Assembly (NCBI GenBank): GCA_017478025.1
Contig: JAFVGZ010000003.1
Location: 124,001-188,000, forward strand
Direction: 5' to 3'
Length of the DNA stretch: 64,000 nucleotides
Origin: Prevotella sp.
GTDB lineage: Bacteria > Bacteroidota > Bacteroidia > Bacteroidales > Bacteroidaceae
Part shown: positions 18,825 to 29,195 of the stretch, piece by piece
Layout: every line of letters starts with the position of its first letter
Position numbering within the stretch: position 1 is the stretch's first letter
Position numbers and translations under genes: made by a program
The notes under the pieces: generated by a model
Database searches by the model: none
Told to the model about the DNA's origin: nothing
Seen by the model: the letters and a program-made list of their open reading frames with translations, nothing else

Positions 18825-19598
18825 ATGTCAAATCAAATCAGTCCTCTTGCGTTTGTTCATCCAGACGCAAAGTTAGGAGATAACAATATAATAGGTCCTT
18901 TTTGCTATGTTGATGCAGATGTGGTGATAGGCGATAATAACGTATTCCAGAATAGCGTGACACTTAACAAAGGACTGCGCATGGGCAACGGTAATGAAGT
19001 GATGCCTTGTGCAAGCCTGTCAACCAAGCCTCAGGACCTGAAGTTCAAGGGTGAGGTGACAACATGCCAGATAGGTGACAATAATTCCATCAGGGAATAT
19101 GTTACAATATCTCGCGGTACGGCATCAAAGGGCACTACCGTTGTGGGCAACAATAATCTCTTGATGGAGAATGTTCACATAGCCCATGACTGTGAGATAG
19201 GAAGCGGATGTATCATCGGCAATTCCACCAAGTTTGCCGGAGAAGTGATAGTGGATGATTGCGCTATAATCTCAGCCGAGGTATTGGTACATCAGTTTGT
19301 GCACATCGGCGGATACGTAATGGTGCAGGGAGGCAGCCGCACATCCCAGGACATTCCACCTTATATTATAGCAGGCAAGGAGCCAATACGCTATGCGGGA
19401 TTGAACCTGATAGGTCTGCGCAGGCGAGGATTTGATAATGACACGATACTCAGCATACGTGAGGCATATAATACCATATACTCAAAGGGTATAATAAAAG
19501 AAGGTCTTGAAGAAGTGAAGAAGGGTATGGAAGTGACGCCGGAAATACAGTATATTCTTGACTTCATAGAGAAGGCGGAGAGAGGAATAATACGTTAA
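18825..19598 (+). CDS. lpxA: UDP-GlcNAc O-acyltransferase
   Basis: LpxA, 257 residues, transfers a hydroxyacyl chain from ACP to UDP-GlcNAc, the first lipid A step. The N-terminal two-thirds are hexapeptide repeats forming a beta helix; the catalytic histidine lies in NVHIAHDCEIG, and the family segment LVHQFVHIGGYVMVQGG is present. A helical C-terminal domain follows (GLRRRGFDNDTI). It lies 57 bases after lpxC-fabZ and 33 before miaA. Confidence 0.95.
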   Translation: MSNQISPLAFVHPDAKLGDNNIIGPFCYVDADVVIGDNNVFQNSVTLNKGLRMGNGNEVMPCASLSTKPQDLKFKGEVTTCQIGDNNSIREYVTISRGTASKGTTVVGNNNLLMENVHIAHDCEIGSGCIIGNSTKFAGEVIVDDCAIISAEVLVHQFVHIGGYVMVQGGSRTSQDIPPYIIAGKEPIRYAGLNLIGLRRRGFDNDTILSIREAYNTIYSKGIIKEGLEEVKKGMEVTPEIQYILDFIEKAERGIIR

Positions 19599-19631
19599 AG
19601 CCCCTCTGCCTTATACCCCTCTTAACAGCCA

Positions 19632-20552
19632 ATGAAACTGATAGTCATAACGGGACCGACAGGAGTAGGCAAGACAGACCTCTCTATAAAGCTGGCCGAG
19701 CATTACGGCACCGAAATAATAAATGCCGACTCGCGTCAGATATATGCGGAAATGCATATAGGTACTGCGGCACCTACCTTGGAGCAGCTGGAACGTGTAA
19801 AGCATCATTTCGTTGCGACAAAGCATATCGGGGACTATTATTCTGCATCAATGTATGAGCAGGAAGTTCTTGAATTGCTCAATGATTGTGCCCAGCAGCA
19901 TGACGCTAACAGTCACAAAGACGAAATCATGATACTCTCAGGAGGTTCAATGCTGTATATTGATGCCGTATGCAACGGTATTGACGATATTCCAACGATA
20001 CGTGATGACATCAGGGAGATGATGAAGCAACGTCTGGCCAGCGAAGGGTTAGAGGCGTTAGTATCGGAACTGGACCGACTTGACCCCGAATATGGGAAAA
20101 TAGTTGACAGACATAATACGCGCAGGGTAATCCACGCCTTGGAGATATGTCATCAGACAGGCTTGACATACACATCGTTCAGGACAGGAGAGAAGAAAGC
20201 ACGCCCTTTCAGTATCATCAAAATAGGACTGACATGTCCACGGGAACAGCTCTACGAACGTATCAACACGCGAGTAATCCGCATGATTGACGAGGGCTTA
20301 GTGGATGAGGTACGCTCCCTCCTACCCTACCGTCACGAGAATGCCCTGAACACGGTTGGATATAAGGAAATCTTCAAATACATAGATGGAGAGATTCCGC
20401 TTGATGAAGCCATAAGGCAGATACAAAGCAACAGCCGCCAATATGCCAGGAAACAGTTGACCTGGTATAAGCGTGATGAAGAGATGAAATGGTTTGAGAA
20501 TGCTGAAACAGAAGACATTATAGAATATATAAACAGCCGGATAAAGCAGTAA
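19632..20552 (+). CDS. miaA: tRNA dimethylallyltransferase
   Basis: MiaA, 306 residues, adds a dimethylallyl group to A37 of tRNAs that read codons starting with U. It has the P-loop GPTGVGKTDLS near the N-terminus, the DSRQIYAEMHIGTA segment that binds the isoprenoid donor and tRNA, and NTRRVIHALEI. It follows lpxA by 33 bases in the same direction. Confidence 0.94.
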   Translation: MKLIVITGPTGVGKTDLSIKLAEHYGTEIINADSRQIYAEMHIGTAAPTLEQLERVKHHFVATKHIGDYYSASMYEQEVLELLNDCAQQHDANSHKDEIMILSGGSMLYIDAVCNGIDDIPTIRDDIREMMKQRLASEGLEALVSELDRLDPEYGKIVDRHNTRRVIHALEICHQTGLTYTSFRTGEKKARPFSIIKIGLTCPREQLYERINTRVIRMIDEGLVDEVRSLLPYRHENALNTVGYKEIFKYIDGEIPLDEAIRQIQSNSRQYARKQLTWYKRDEEMKWFENAETEDIIEYINSRIKQ

Positions 20553-20601
20553 GAGAGAGAACTGCAAAACAAACAGATTATAGAAATCTTACACTAAGAA
20601 G

Positions 20602-23094
20602 ATGAGCATAAAAGCAATTACAAAAAAGATATTCAACTCCATTCGTAATTTCACGCAATGGTATGTGGGATGTTTCCGCAACCGTCCGTGGTATGTTAAG
20701 ACATTATCCACTATATGCACAATTATTGTTGTCTTCTTTTTATATCTTGGAGCTGTAGATATTAATCTGTTCGGACTCTTCGGTAAGTCTCCGGGATGGC
20801 AGGAGATATGCGAGCACAAGACTTCTGAAGCATCGGAACTGTATGCTGCCAATATTGATGAAAAGACCGGCAAGGAGATTCTTCTTGGTAAGTATTTCAA
20901 CGAGAACAGAACTCCCGTAAAGTTTGATGATGTCACTCCTAAATTCTGGGATGCCCTGATTGATACCGAGGATGAGCGTTTCTATGACCATTGGGGAATA
21001 GACCCTCTTGGTTTGCTTGGCGCAACGAAGGATGCTGTAACAGGCCGTGGAGGAAGAGGTGCCTCTACGATTACCCAGCAGTTGGCAAAGAACATGTTTC
21101 GCGTTCGCACACAGTACAGCACAGGTCTTTTAGGAAAATTACCTGGTGTCAAGATACTGATAATGAAGACGAAAGAATGGATTACTGCAACAAAGCTCGA
21201 ATTATATTTCGCCTTCACCAAAGGTCGTTTGGAGGGTAAGAAAGAGATCTTGGTTCAGTATGCTAATACCGTTGACTTCGGTCATAATGCATTTGGCATC
21301 AAGACTGCGGCAAAGACCTATTTCAACTGTAGCCCGAAAGAGCTGACAATAGATCAGGCTGCCGTTCTCGTAGGCATGCTCAAGGCCACAACATATTACA
21401 ACCCTATAACAAATCCTGAGAACTCTAAGGAGCGTCGTAATGTGGTGCTCGACAATATGGTTCAGCACGGGCATCTCTCGATAGCAGAATATCAGGAGTT
21501 AAAGGATAAGGATATCGATTGTTCTGACTTCAAGGTTGAAGACAACTATGACGGACAGGCAAAGTATTTCCGTGAGGCTGTAGCTCGATATATAAAGCAC
21601 CTTTGTGAAGACGAGGACGCTCTCAACGATGTAGATCTCTATAACGATGGTTTGAAGATTTATACGACTCTCGATACACGCATGCAGAAGTATGCGGAAG
21701 ATGCCGCGAGAAAACAGATGAAGCAAGTGCAGAATAACTTCAACTCACATTGGAGAGGACAGGAGCCGTGGCAGGACGAGAAGCATCAGGTGATACCAGG
21801 GTTCATTGAGGATTTAGCCAAGAAGGAACCTGTGTATGCTTACCTCGATACGAAGTATAATGGTAATATCGACTCAATAAACTATTATCTCAACTTACCA
21901 CATACGGTAAAGCTCTTTGATTATGAAAAAGGTGAGATAGAAGAGACGATGTCAACGATGGACTCCATACGCTATATGGTCAGCTTCATGCATTGCGCTA
22001 TGGTAGCCATAGAGCCACAGACAGGATATGTCAAGGCGTGGGTGGGTGACATAGATTTTGATCATTGGAAATATGACAAAGTGACAGCGCAACGCCAGCC
22101 TGGCTCTACGTTCAAACTGTTTGTCTATACTGAGGCTATGGAGCAGGGCCTGACTCCATGTGACAAGCGCCGCGATGAGTACTTCTCTATGCAAGTATGG
22201 GACTCAAAGAAAAAGACAGATGTAACATGGGCTCCAACGAATGCAAACGGATACTTTACAGGTGACTCCATGCCGCTTCGTGCAGCATTTGCACAAAGTG
22301 TGAATAGCGTGGCTGTGAGGTTAGGTCAGGAGATGGGTATAAAGAATATCGCAGAGACAGCCCACAAAATGGGTATCATCAGTCCTTTGGACGAGACTCC
22401 GGCATTGTCACTTGGTGCAAGTGATGTCAATCTTCTGGAATTGACCAACGCCTATTGTACCGTAGCTAATTATGGCAGGGCTCATGAGGAAGCTGTATTG
22501 GTAACGAAGATAGTAGATCGCAATGGCAAAACAATATACGAAGCACCCGGAATAGAGAAACAGGCCATTAGCGTAAAGTCTGCATGTCTCGTACAGCAGC
22601 TGCTTTTGGCAGGTTTGCATGAGCGAGGAGCCACATCCATGTCTCTGTGGGGATATATTGGCAGATATAAAGACACAGAATTCGGCGGTAAGACCGGAAC
22701 ATCCAACAATCATTCAGATGCTTGGTTCGTAGGTGTAAGCCCGAATCTTGTCGTTGGTGCCTGGGTAGGCGGAGAGTATCGTTGCATACATTTCCGAACC
22801 GGGGCATTGGGACAAGGCTCGCGTACGGCACTACCGATATGTGGACAGTTCCTTGAGTATGTGTTTGGAGACTCAGCTTTCGCTAAGTATCATGGCAAGT
22901 TCAATATACCGTCAGATGCAGACATAGACCGTTCCATGTATGAATGCAGCTATTCAGGTGGGACACGGCGAGACACCATGCAGTCAGATACCTTAGCTGC
23001 CGAAACAGAGATTATCTTAGACGGCAGCAAAGAACAGGACGGCAACAAACCTGCTGTCGTGACTGAGGAAGATGTGAATTTTGATGATCTATAA
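20602..23094 (+). CDS. mrcA: Class A penicillin-binding protein (PBP1A-like)
   Basis: An 830-residue bifunctional wall synthase. A cytoplasmic N-terminal tail precedes one membrane segment (about 33-50). The glycosyltransferase domain (GT51) has EDERFYDHWGID with the catalytic Glu and GRGGRGASTITQQLAKN. The transpeptidase domain has the SxxK serine near 501 (PGSTFKLF), the SVN motif and KTGTSNNHSDAW near 697. The last 60 residues are acidic and low complexity. It polymerises and crosslinks peptidoglycan in the periplasm. Confidence 0.94.
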   Translation: MSIKAITKKIFNSIRNFTQWYVGCFRNRPWYVKTLSTICTIIVVFFLYLGAVDINLFGLFGKSPGWQEICEHKTSEASELYAANIDEKTGKEILLGKYFNENRTPVKFDDVTPKFWDALIDTEDERFYDHWGIDPLGLLGATKDAVTGRGGRGASTITQQLAKNMFRVRTQYSTGLLGKLPGVKILIMKTKEWITATKLELYFAFTKGRLEGKKEILVQYANTVDFGHNAFGIKTAAKTYFNCSPKELTIDQAAVLVGMLKATTYYNPITNPENSKERRNVVLDNMVQHGHLSIAEYQELKDKDIDCSDFKVEDNYDGQAKYFREAVARYIKHLCEDEDALNDVDLYNDGLKIYTTLDTRMQKYAEDAARKQMKQVQNNFNSHWRGQEPWQDEKHQVIPGFIEDLAKKEPVYAYLDTKYNGNIDSINYYLNLPHTVKLFDYEKGEIEETMSTMDSIRYMVSFMHCAMVAIEPQTGYVKAWVGDIDFDHWKYDKVTAQRQPGSTFKLFVYTEAMEQGLTPCDKRRDEYFSMQVWDSKKKTDVTWAPTNANGYFTGDSMPLRAAFAQSVNSVAVRLGQEMGIKNIAETAHKMGIISPLDETPALSLGASDVNLLELTNAYCTVANYGRAHEEAVLVTKIVDRNGKTIYEAPGIEKQAISVKSACLVQQLLLAGLHERGATSMSLWGYIGRYKDTEFGGKTGTSNNHSDAWFVGVSPNLVVGAWVGGEYRCIHFRTGALGQGSRTALPICGQFLEYVFGDSAFAKYHGKFNIPSDADIDRSMYECSYSGGTRRDTMQSDTLAAETEIILDGSKEQDGNKPAVVTEEDVNFDDL

Positions 23095-23127
23095 AACATT
23101 CAAAATCTTAATAGTACAATACAAAGA

Positions 23128-24651
23128 ATGAATTATAACTTAATAATAAAGATTGTGAAATATAATCAACTTGTAAAACTTCTCTTAGTTGTTTTGCTAT
23201 GTTGCGCGTTACCGGCATTATCACAGACAAAGCGTGAATTCCGTGGTGCCTGGATACAATGCGTAAACGGTCAGTTCCAAGGCATGGGGACTGCTGCAAT
23301 GCAACGTACGTTGACATATCAGCTTGATGAATTACAGAAAGATGGGGTAAATGCCATCATCTTCCAAGTACGCCCTGAATGTGATGCTCTTTACGAGAGC
23401 CCATACGAGCCTTGGAGCCGTTTCCTCACAGGTAGGCAGGGCATGCGTCCCTCCCCTTATTGGGATCCCCTGCAATGGATGATAGACGAATGTCATAAGC
23501 GCGGCATGGAACTGCATGCGTGGATTAATCCCTTCAGAGCAAAGACAAAGGTAACCAATGAACTTGCAAACACTCATATTGCACAACGCAGACCAGACCT
23601 CGTATTTCAATATGACGGATTATATATCCTAAATCCCGCAAAGCAAGAAGCTCGGGATTATATCTGCCAAGTAACTGCTGACATTGTAAAGCGTTATGAC
23701 GTGGATGGCTTACACATAGACGATTACTTTTATCCCTACCCTGTTGCAGGCCAACCAATACCAGACGTTAATGATTTCTATGCCAATCCACGTGGTTTTA
23801 ACAACATCAATGATTGGCGCAGAAACAACGTCAACCTTTTCATAGAGCAGCTCTTTAGGACAATACGTAATGTAAAACCTTGGGTGAAGTTTGGTGTATC
23901 GCCATTTGGTATATACCAGAATAAAAGTGCAGCTCATCCTGGAGGCTCTAATACAAATGGCCTACAGAACTATGATGAACTGTATGCAGACGTGATGCTA
24001 TGGGTAGAAAAAGGATGGCTTGATTATTGTGTACCTCAAATTTATTGGGAAATCGGTCACAAGGCTGCTGACTATCAAACACTCATATATTGGTGGACAC
24101 AGAATAGCACCAAGCGTCCACTCTATATAGGTGAAGACATTGAGCGTACTGTAAAGTTTAACCAACAATCACAGAAACGTCAGCTATACTCACAACTTTA
24201 TAGCACACAATCCAATAACAGTTCTCTCTGCGGAACCGTTCTGTGGTATGCTAAGGCTGCAGTAGATAATGTAGGAGGATATGGAACACAACTGCGTAAT
24301 AACTATTGGCGCATGCCTGCGTTACAACCCTCTATGCCATTCATCAGTAAGGCTGCTCCCAAAAAGGTTACAAAGGTAAAACCTATATGGACTAGTGACG
24401 GATATGTTCTTTTCTGGAAGGCTCCAAAGGCAAAAGGATGGGAGCAAGAAGCTACAAAGTATGTGGTATATCGTTTTGAAAAGAAAGAAAAAATAGATAT
24501 CTCTGACGCATCGCACATTGTGGCCATAACAACCTCTTCATGGTATAAATTACCATATGAGAATGGAAAAAACAAATATATTTATGTAGTTACAGCTCTT
24601 AACAGACTCGACAACGAAGGAGCATATGTAAAGAAAAAAGTGAAACTTTAG
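23128..24651 (+). CDS. Secreted glycoside hydrolase-like protein (GHL10/DUF187, YngK-like)
   Basis: A 507-residue exported protein. A signal peptide is visible (KLLLVVLLCCALPALSQ, about 17-33). The main domain (about 35-400) matches the GHL10/DUF187 family: REFRGAWIQCVNG, VNAIIFQVRPECDALY, WINPFRAK, DVDGLHIDDYFYPYP and WVKFGVSPFGI. The C-terminal 100 residues look like a fibronectin type III-like domain. The family resembles TIM-barrel glycosidases; a wall or glycan substrate is likely but not proven. It follows the penicillin-binding protein by 33 bases, hinting at a wall role. Confidence 0.88.
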   Translation: MNYNLIIKIVKYNQLVKLLLVVLLCCALPALSQTKREFRGAWIQCVNGQFQGMGTAAMQRTLTYQLDELQKDGVNAIIFQVRPECDALYESPYEPWSRFLTGRQGMRPSPYWDPLQWMIDECHKRGMELHAWINPFRAKTKVTNELANTHIAQRRPDLVFQYDGLYILNPAKQEARDYICQVTADIVKRYDVDGLHIDDYFYPYPVAGQPIPDVNDFYANPRGFNNINDWRRNNVNLFIEQLFRTIRNVKPWVKFGVSPFGIYQNKSAAHPGGSNTNGLQNYDELYADVMLWVEKGWLDYCVPQIYWEIGHKAADYQTLIYWWTQNSTKRPLYIGEDIERTVKFNQQSQKRQLYSQLYSTQSNNSSLCGTVLWYAKAAVDNVGGYGTQLRNNYWRMPALQPSMPFISKAAPKKVTKVKPIWTSDGYVLFWKAPKAKGWEQEATKYVVYRFEKKEKIDISDASHIVAITTSSWYKLPYENGKNKYIYVVTALNRLDNEGAYVKKKVKL

Positions 24652-24694
24652 GTGGATAATGATATATACAACAATACAAGACGACAACACGAAC

Positions 24695-25693
24695 ATGAAA
24701 GAACTACTTTCCAAAATGCTTAATCATGAGGAACTATCGCGCGTTGAAATGCACGATATCCTTATTGGAATAACAGAAGAGCGCTTCCCCACGGAGCAAA
24801 TTGCAGCTCTTTTAACAGGATTGCAGATGCGAGGCATCTCCGTTGATGAACTGCTAGGATTTCGTGACGGAATTCTTGAAACGGGTGTTCCTGCCATCCT
24901 TGATGCTGAGCGATATATAGACATCGTCGGTACAGGCGGTGACCAGAAGAATACGTTTAATATATCCACATGCTCATGTGTGGTACTTGCCGGTGCAGGC
25001 TACAAAGTTGCAAAACATGGCAATGTGGCTGCAACGAGCGTTTCGGGAGCTTCAAATGTAATTGAGGGTCACGGAGTGAAGTTTACTAACGACATAGACA
25101 AGCTCAATCGCAGCATAAATGAAAGCAACTTCACTTACCTTCATGCGCCATTGTTTGCTCGGGCTATGAAGTTTGTTGCTCCTATACGCAAAAACATCTC
25201 TTTCCCGACCATCTTCAACCTCCTTGGCCCTTTGGTCAATCCTTCTCAGCCCAAGTGTTCTCTTCTTGGAGTGGCGTCACTGGACCAAATGAGGTTATAT
25301 AACGCGGTATATCAAAAATTAGGCGTGGATTATGGTATTGAAACATCTATTGATGGATATGACGAAATATCTTTAACTGGTAACTTCAAGATATCCACCA
25401 ACAAATATGAGCGCATCTACTCAACTTCTGATATAAAAATGCCGGTTGCTAAAGCTTCTGAACTAATAGGAGGAGCGACAAAAGAAGAAGCCATCCGCAT
25501 ATTTGATGACGTGCTTGAGAATAAGGCCTCGGAATCACAGAAGAATGTTGTTATCGCTAATGCTGCCTTTGCCATACAGGTATATGAGGCAGGGAAGAAG
25601 GATATTTTGGAATGTTGCGACATTGCACGTGAGTCCATTGAAAGTGGCAAAGCATTGAAAAACTTTAAAAAGTTCATAGAACTAAACAGCTGA
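24695..25693 (+). CDS. trpD: Anthranilate phosphoribosyltransferase
   Basis: TrpD, 332 residues from the ATG at 24695, joins anthranilate to PRPP. The frame is open 12 codons further upstream, but the shorter product matches the family length and N-terminus (MKELLSKML). Seen are DIVGTGGDQKNTFNIST, KHGNVAATSVSGASNVIE and FNLLGPLVNPS. It is the first gene of the trp operon here, 43 bases after the glycosidase. No attenuator or leader peptide was recognised upstream. Confidence 0.94.
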   Translation: MKELLSKMLNHEELSRVEMHDILIGITEERFPTEQIAALLTGLQMRGISVDELLGFRDGILETGVPAILDAERYIDIVGTGGDQKNTFNISTCSCVVLAGAGYKVAKHGNVAATSVSGASNVIEGHGVKFTNDIDKLNRSINESNFTYLHAPLFARAMKFVAPIRKNISFPTIFNLLGPLVNPSQPKCSLLGVASLDQMRLYNAVYQKLGVDYGIETSIDGYDEISLTGNFKISTNKYERIYSTSDIKMPVAKASELIGGATKEEAIRIFDDVLENKASESQKNVVIANAAFAIQVYEAGKKDILECCDIARESIESGKALKNFKKFIELNS

Positions 25694-25694
25694 T

Positions 25695-26489
25695 ATGGCA
25701 GACATACTACAGGAAATAATTGCACATAAGTCAGTTGAAATAGAATCAAAGAAGGCGGCTCTCCCCTACTCTACCCTTGAGAAGCAATTGGGTGACATAT
25801 TAGACACCCCTTGCCCTTCTATGCGGCAGGCATTGATGTCAAGTAAGTCTGGTATCATTGCTGAATTCAAGCGCAAGTCTCCATCAAAGGGATGGATAAA
25901 AGAAAGCGGACAAGCTGCGGAAATTCCTTTAAGCTACCAGCAGAATGGCGCTTCTGCATTGTCTATCCTCACGGATACGGCATATTTCGGTGGAGAGGAT
26001 GCCTTCATTTCTGTTGCGCGTCAGTCTGGGGTAACTATTCCTATTCTGTACAAGAATTTCGTTATAGACGAATACCAACTCCTTCAGGCTCGCCTATGTG
26101 GTGCATCAGCAACACTTCTCATAGCGGCATGCCTGACAAAGGAACGCTACAGGGACTTGTTGCGTGAGGCTCATAATCTCGGACTCGAAGTTTTGCTTGA
26201 GATGCACTCTGAGTCAGAATTAGACTACGCATCAATAGGTGCTGATATGTACGGAATAAATAACCGCAATCTCGGAACATTCATTACTGATGTTCAGAAC
26301 AGCTACCGATTATCAACGCTTCTGCCCCAAGACGCCTGTCGTGTGAGCGAGAGTGGCATAAGCAATCCCCGCACAGTCAGCGAGCTGCGCCATGCAGGGT
26401 TTAATGGCTTTCTCATCGGAGAGAACTTCATGAAGCAGGAAAATCCAGGCAAAGCATTAAAAGACTTTATCGATGAAATTACAGATTAA
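25695..26489 (+). CDS. trpC: Indole-3-glycerol phosphate synthase
   Basis: TrpC, 264 residues, closes the indole ring from CdRP. Barrel motifs present are AEFKRKSPSKGWI, the catalytic-lysine strand PILYKNFVIDEYQL, EVLLEMHSESEL, GINNRNLGTF and SESGISNPRTV. It starts one base after the trpD stop and overlaps trpF by 17 bases, so the genes are tightly coupled. Confidence 0.95.
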   Translation: MADILQEIIAHKSVEIESKKAALPYSTLEKQLGDILDTPCPSMRQALMSSKSGIIAEFKRKSPSKGWIKESGQAAEIPLSYQQNGASALSILTDTAYFGGEDAFISVARQSGVTIPILYKNFVIDEYQLLQARLCGASATLLIAACLTKERYRDLLREAHNLGLEVLLEMHSESELDYASIGADMYGINNRNLGTFITDVQNSYRLSTLLPQDACRVSESGISNPRTVSELRHAGFNGFLIGENFMKQENPGKALKDFIDEITD

Positions 26490-27141
26490 GGTATGCGGCA
26501 TGCGCGAGCCAGAGAACATACGCGCCCTCAACGCACTTGATGTTGACATGATGGGGTTGATATTCTACCCCAAGAGTCCGCGTTATGTCAGGAGCATACC
26601 CGTGAGTGCCGGTATCGTGCCAGATAGGGCTACATACCTTCAGCGTCCCAAGGCAAAACTCGTAGGAGTCTTTGTCAACGAGATGCCTCAGACTGTTATC
26701 ACTCATTCATACAACTACCGTCTGGACTATATCCAACTACACGGAAATGAAACTCCGACATATATAGACAACCTAAAACGAACTCTTATTCCTGACATTC
26801 TTCCTGATGTCAAGATTATCAAGGCCTTAAGTATTCGTGAGGCTGATGATGTGAAGCGATGGCGACAGTATGAAGGACACATAGACCTGCTACTCTTTGA
26901 CACCAAATGCAAGACCATTGGAGGCTCCGGTGAGCAGTTCGACTGGTCTGTGCTTAGCACATACGACGGAGACATTCCATTTCTTCTAAGTGGTGGCATA
27001 GGGCCGCAGGATGCAGAAAGCATCAAGCAATTCAAACATCCTATGTTTGCAGGCATTGACGTCAATAGCAAGTTTGAAGATGCTCCTGCTCACAAAGACA
27101 TAGACAAACTACAAAACTTCATCAGCAGCATAACGCAATAG
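26473..27141 (+). CDS. trpF: Phosphoribosylanthranilate isomerase
   Basis: TrpF, 222 residues, converts PRA to CdRP. The catalytic cysteine is in [14 protein letters not shown] near the N-terminus and the catalytic aspartate in [15 protein letters not shown]. The C-terminal segment [13 protein letters not shown] binds phosphate. It overlaps trpC by 17 bases and is followed by trpA after 50 bases. Confidence 0.95.
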   Translation: MKLQIKVCGMREPENIRALNALDVDMMGLIFYPKSPRYVRSIPVSAGIVPDRATYLQRPKAKLVGVFVNEMPQTVITHSYNYRLDYIQLHGNETPTYIDNLKRTLIPDILPDVKIIKALSIREADDVKRWRQYEGHIDLLLFDTKCKTIGGSGEQFDWSVLSTYDGDIPFLLSGGIGPQDAESIKQFKHPMFAGIDVNSKFEDAPAHKDIDKLQNFISSITQ

Positions 27142-27191
27142 CTGTTTTGACAGCAGGTTATGCCTGCTTCACATTAAACTCAGAAACTTTC

Positions 27192-27968
27192 ATGAACAAA
27201 ATAAACAAACTATTTCAGGATAGCAAAAACAGGAAGTTACTTTCCTTATATTTTTGTGCCGGTTACCCTCATCTCGAATGTACGGGGGATGTTATCAAGA
27301 CACTTGAGAATCGCGGCATTGATATGATAGAGGTAGGTGTACCTTTCTCTGACCCTATGGCCGACGGTCCAGTCATTCAGCAGGCTGCGACACAGGCTCT
27401 GCGCAACGGAATGACACTACGCAAGCTCTTCTCACAACTACATGAGATAAAGGATGATGTTCATATTCCTCTGATTCTGATGGGTTATCTCAATGTTATG
27501 ATGCACTATGGATTCGAGGAGTTCTTTGCATCGTGCCAGGAGTGTGGCGTTAGCGGCACCATTATCCCTGACCTGCCGTTCAAGGACTATCTGGAACTAA
27601 AGCCCATAGCCGACAAATACGACATTCGTATTATCATGCTCATTACTCCCGAGACAAGCGAGGAGCGTATCCGTTTCATTGACGAAAACACCGACGGCTT
27701 TATCTACATGGTGTCATCTGCAAGTGTTACGGGTGCTCAAAAGTCCTTTGACGATGCAAAACAGGAATACTTCCGTCGCATCAATGGCATGAACCTGCGT
27801 AACCCACGCATGATAGGCTTTGGTATCAGTAACAAACAGACACTTGAAGCTGCACAGCAGTCTGCTGCCGGTGCCATCATCGGTTCAAAATTCGTCCAAT
27901 TACTCAATGACACGAATGGAGATGCAGACAAAGCAATCACATTATTATATAATGCACTTTCCAATTAG
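27192..27968 (+). CDS. trpA: Tryptophan synthase alpha subunit
   Basis: TrpA, 258 residues, splits indole-3-glycerol phosphate to indole. The catalytic Glu lies in [18 protein letters not shown] and the catalytic Asp in [10 protein letters not shown]; the phosphate loop is FGISNKQ. The frame opens 15 codons earlier, but the ATG at 27192 ([10 protein letters not shown]) fits the family. trpB follows 27 bases later, so the partner subunits are adjacent in the order A then B, the reverse of the usual trpB-trpA pair. Confidence 0.95.
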   Translation: MNKINKLFQDSKNRKLLSLYFCAGYPHLECTGDVIKTLENRGIDMIEVGVPFSDPMADGPVIQQAATQALRNGMTLRKLFSQLHEIKDDVHIPLILMGYLNVMMHYGFEEFFASCQECGVSGTIIPDLPFKDYLELKPIADKYDIRIIMLITPETSEERIRFIDENTDGFIYMVSSASVTGAQKSFDDAKQEYFRRINGMNLRNPRMIGFGISNKQTLEAAQQSAAGAIIGSKFVQLLNDTNGDADKAITLLYNALSN

Positions 27969-27995
27969 ACAGAGCACAAGCACATATTCAGGAAC

Positions 27996-29195
27996 ATGGA
28001 TTATAACGTAAACAAAGATGGGTTTTATGGCATCTATGGAGGTGCCTACATTCCCGAGATTCTATACAAGACTGTCAAAGACCTTGAAGCAGCTTATCTT
28101 CCCATCATTGAGAGTGAGGACTTCAAGAGAGAGTATCACAACCTGCTTAAGGACTATGTGGGACGTCCGTCACCGCTCTACTATGCCAGCCGCATGAGTG
28201 AGAAATATGGATGCAAACTCTATCTCAAGCGTGAGGACCTGAACCATACGGGTGCCCATAAGATAAACAACGCCCTGGGGCAGATACTCCTTGCCCGCAA
28301 GATGGGCAAGACTCGTATCATAGCCGAGACCGGCGCGGGTCAGCATGGTGTAGCAACGGCTACGGCCTGTGCGCTGATGAATATGCCGTGCACGGTCTAT
28401 ATGGGTGCTCTTGACGTAAAGCGTCAGCATGTCAACGTGGAGCGTATGAAGATGCTGGGAGCTACAGTTCACCCCGTTGAGTCAGGCAATAAGACTCTCA
28501 AGGATGCTACCAACGAGGCCATACGCGACTGGTGCTGCCACCCCGAGGACACCTTTTATATTATAGGTTCTACCGTAGGACCTCACCCTTACCCTGACAT
28601 GGTGGCAAGATTGCAGAGTGTCATCTCTGAGGAGATAAAATGGCAGCTGCAGGAGAAGACAGGCCGCGACTATCCTGACTACATCATGGCCTGTGTAGGT
28701 GGCGGTTCAAATGCCGCAGGCACCATTTACCATTACCTCAACGACGAGCGAGTGAAGATAATCCTCGGCGAGGCCGGTGGTCTGGGAATTGACACAGACA
28801 AGACAGCAGCATCCATGCAGATAGGTACGACAGGCATCCTTCACGGTTCCAGGATAAAGCTCATGCAGACGAAGGACGGACAAATCGTAGAGCCCTACTC
28901 CATCTCTGCAGGATTGGACTATCCCGGCACAGGTCCCCTGCATTGCAATCTCTATCAGACAGGTCGCGCACAGGTTATAGCAGCCAACGATGACGAGGCT
29001 CTGCGTGCTGCCTTTGAGCTGACACGCATGGAGGGCATCATACCCGCCCTGGAGTCTGCCCATGCTCTGGCTCTGTTGCCTAAAGTGGCACAGCAGTTCA
29101 AACCTGAGGACGTGGTAGTGCTCACCGTTTCAGGTCGCGGAGACAAGGACCTGGACACCTATCTCTCACATCAAAACGAAGTAAACAATGTATAA
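27996..29195 (+). CDS. trpB: Tryptophan synthase beta subunit
   Basis: TrpB, 399 residues, condenses indole with serine using PLP. The PLP lysine is Lys89 in [14 protein letters not shown]. Also seen are [14 protein letters not shown], with the catalytic glutamate, and the cofactor-phosphate loop GGGSNAAG. Its last codons overlap the trpE start by eight bases. Confidence 0.96.
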   Translation: MDYNVNKDGFYGIYGGAYIPEILYKTVKDLEAAYLPIIESEDFKREYHNLLKDYVGRPSPLYYASRMSEKYGCKLYLKREDLNHTGAHKINNALGQILLARKMGKTRIIAETGAGQHGVATATACALMNMPCTVYMGALDVKRQHVNVERMKMLGATVHPVESGNKTLKDATNEAIRDWCCHPEDTFYIIGSTVGPHPYPDMVARLQSVISEEIKWQLQEKTGRDYPDYIMACVGGGSNAAGTIYHYLNDERVKIILGEAGGLGIDTDKTAASMQIGTTGILHGSRIKLMQTKDGQIVEPYSISAGLDYPGTGPLHCNLYQTGRAQVIAANDDEALRAAFELTRMEGIIPALESAHALALLPKVAQQFKPEDVVVLTVSGRGDKDLDTYLSHQNEVNNV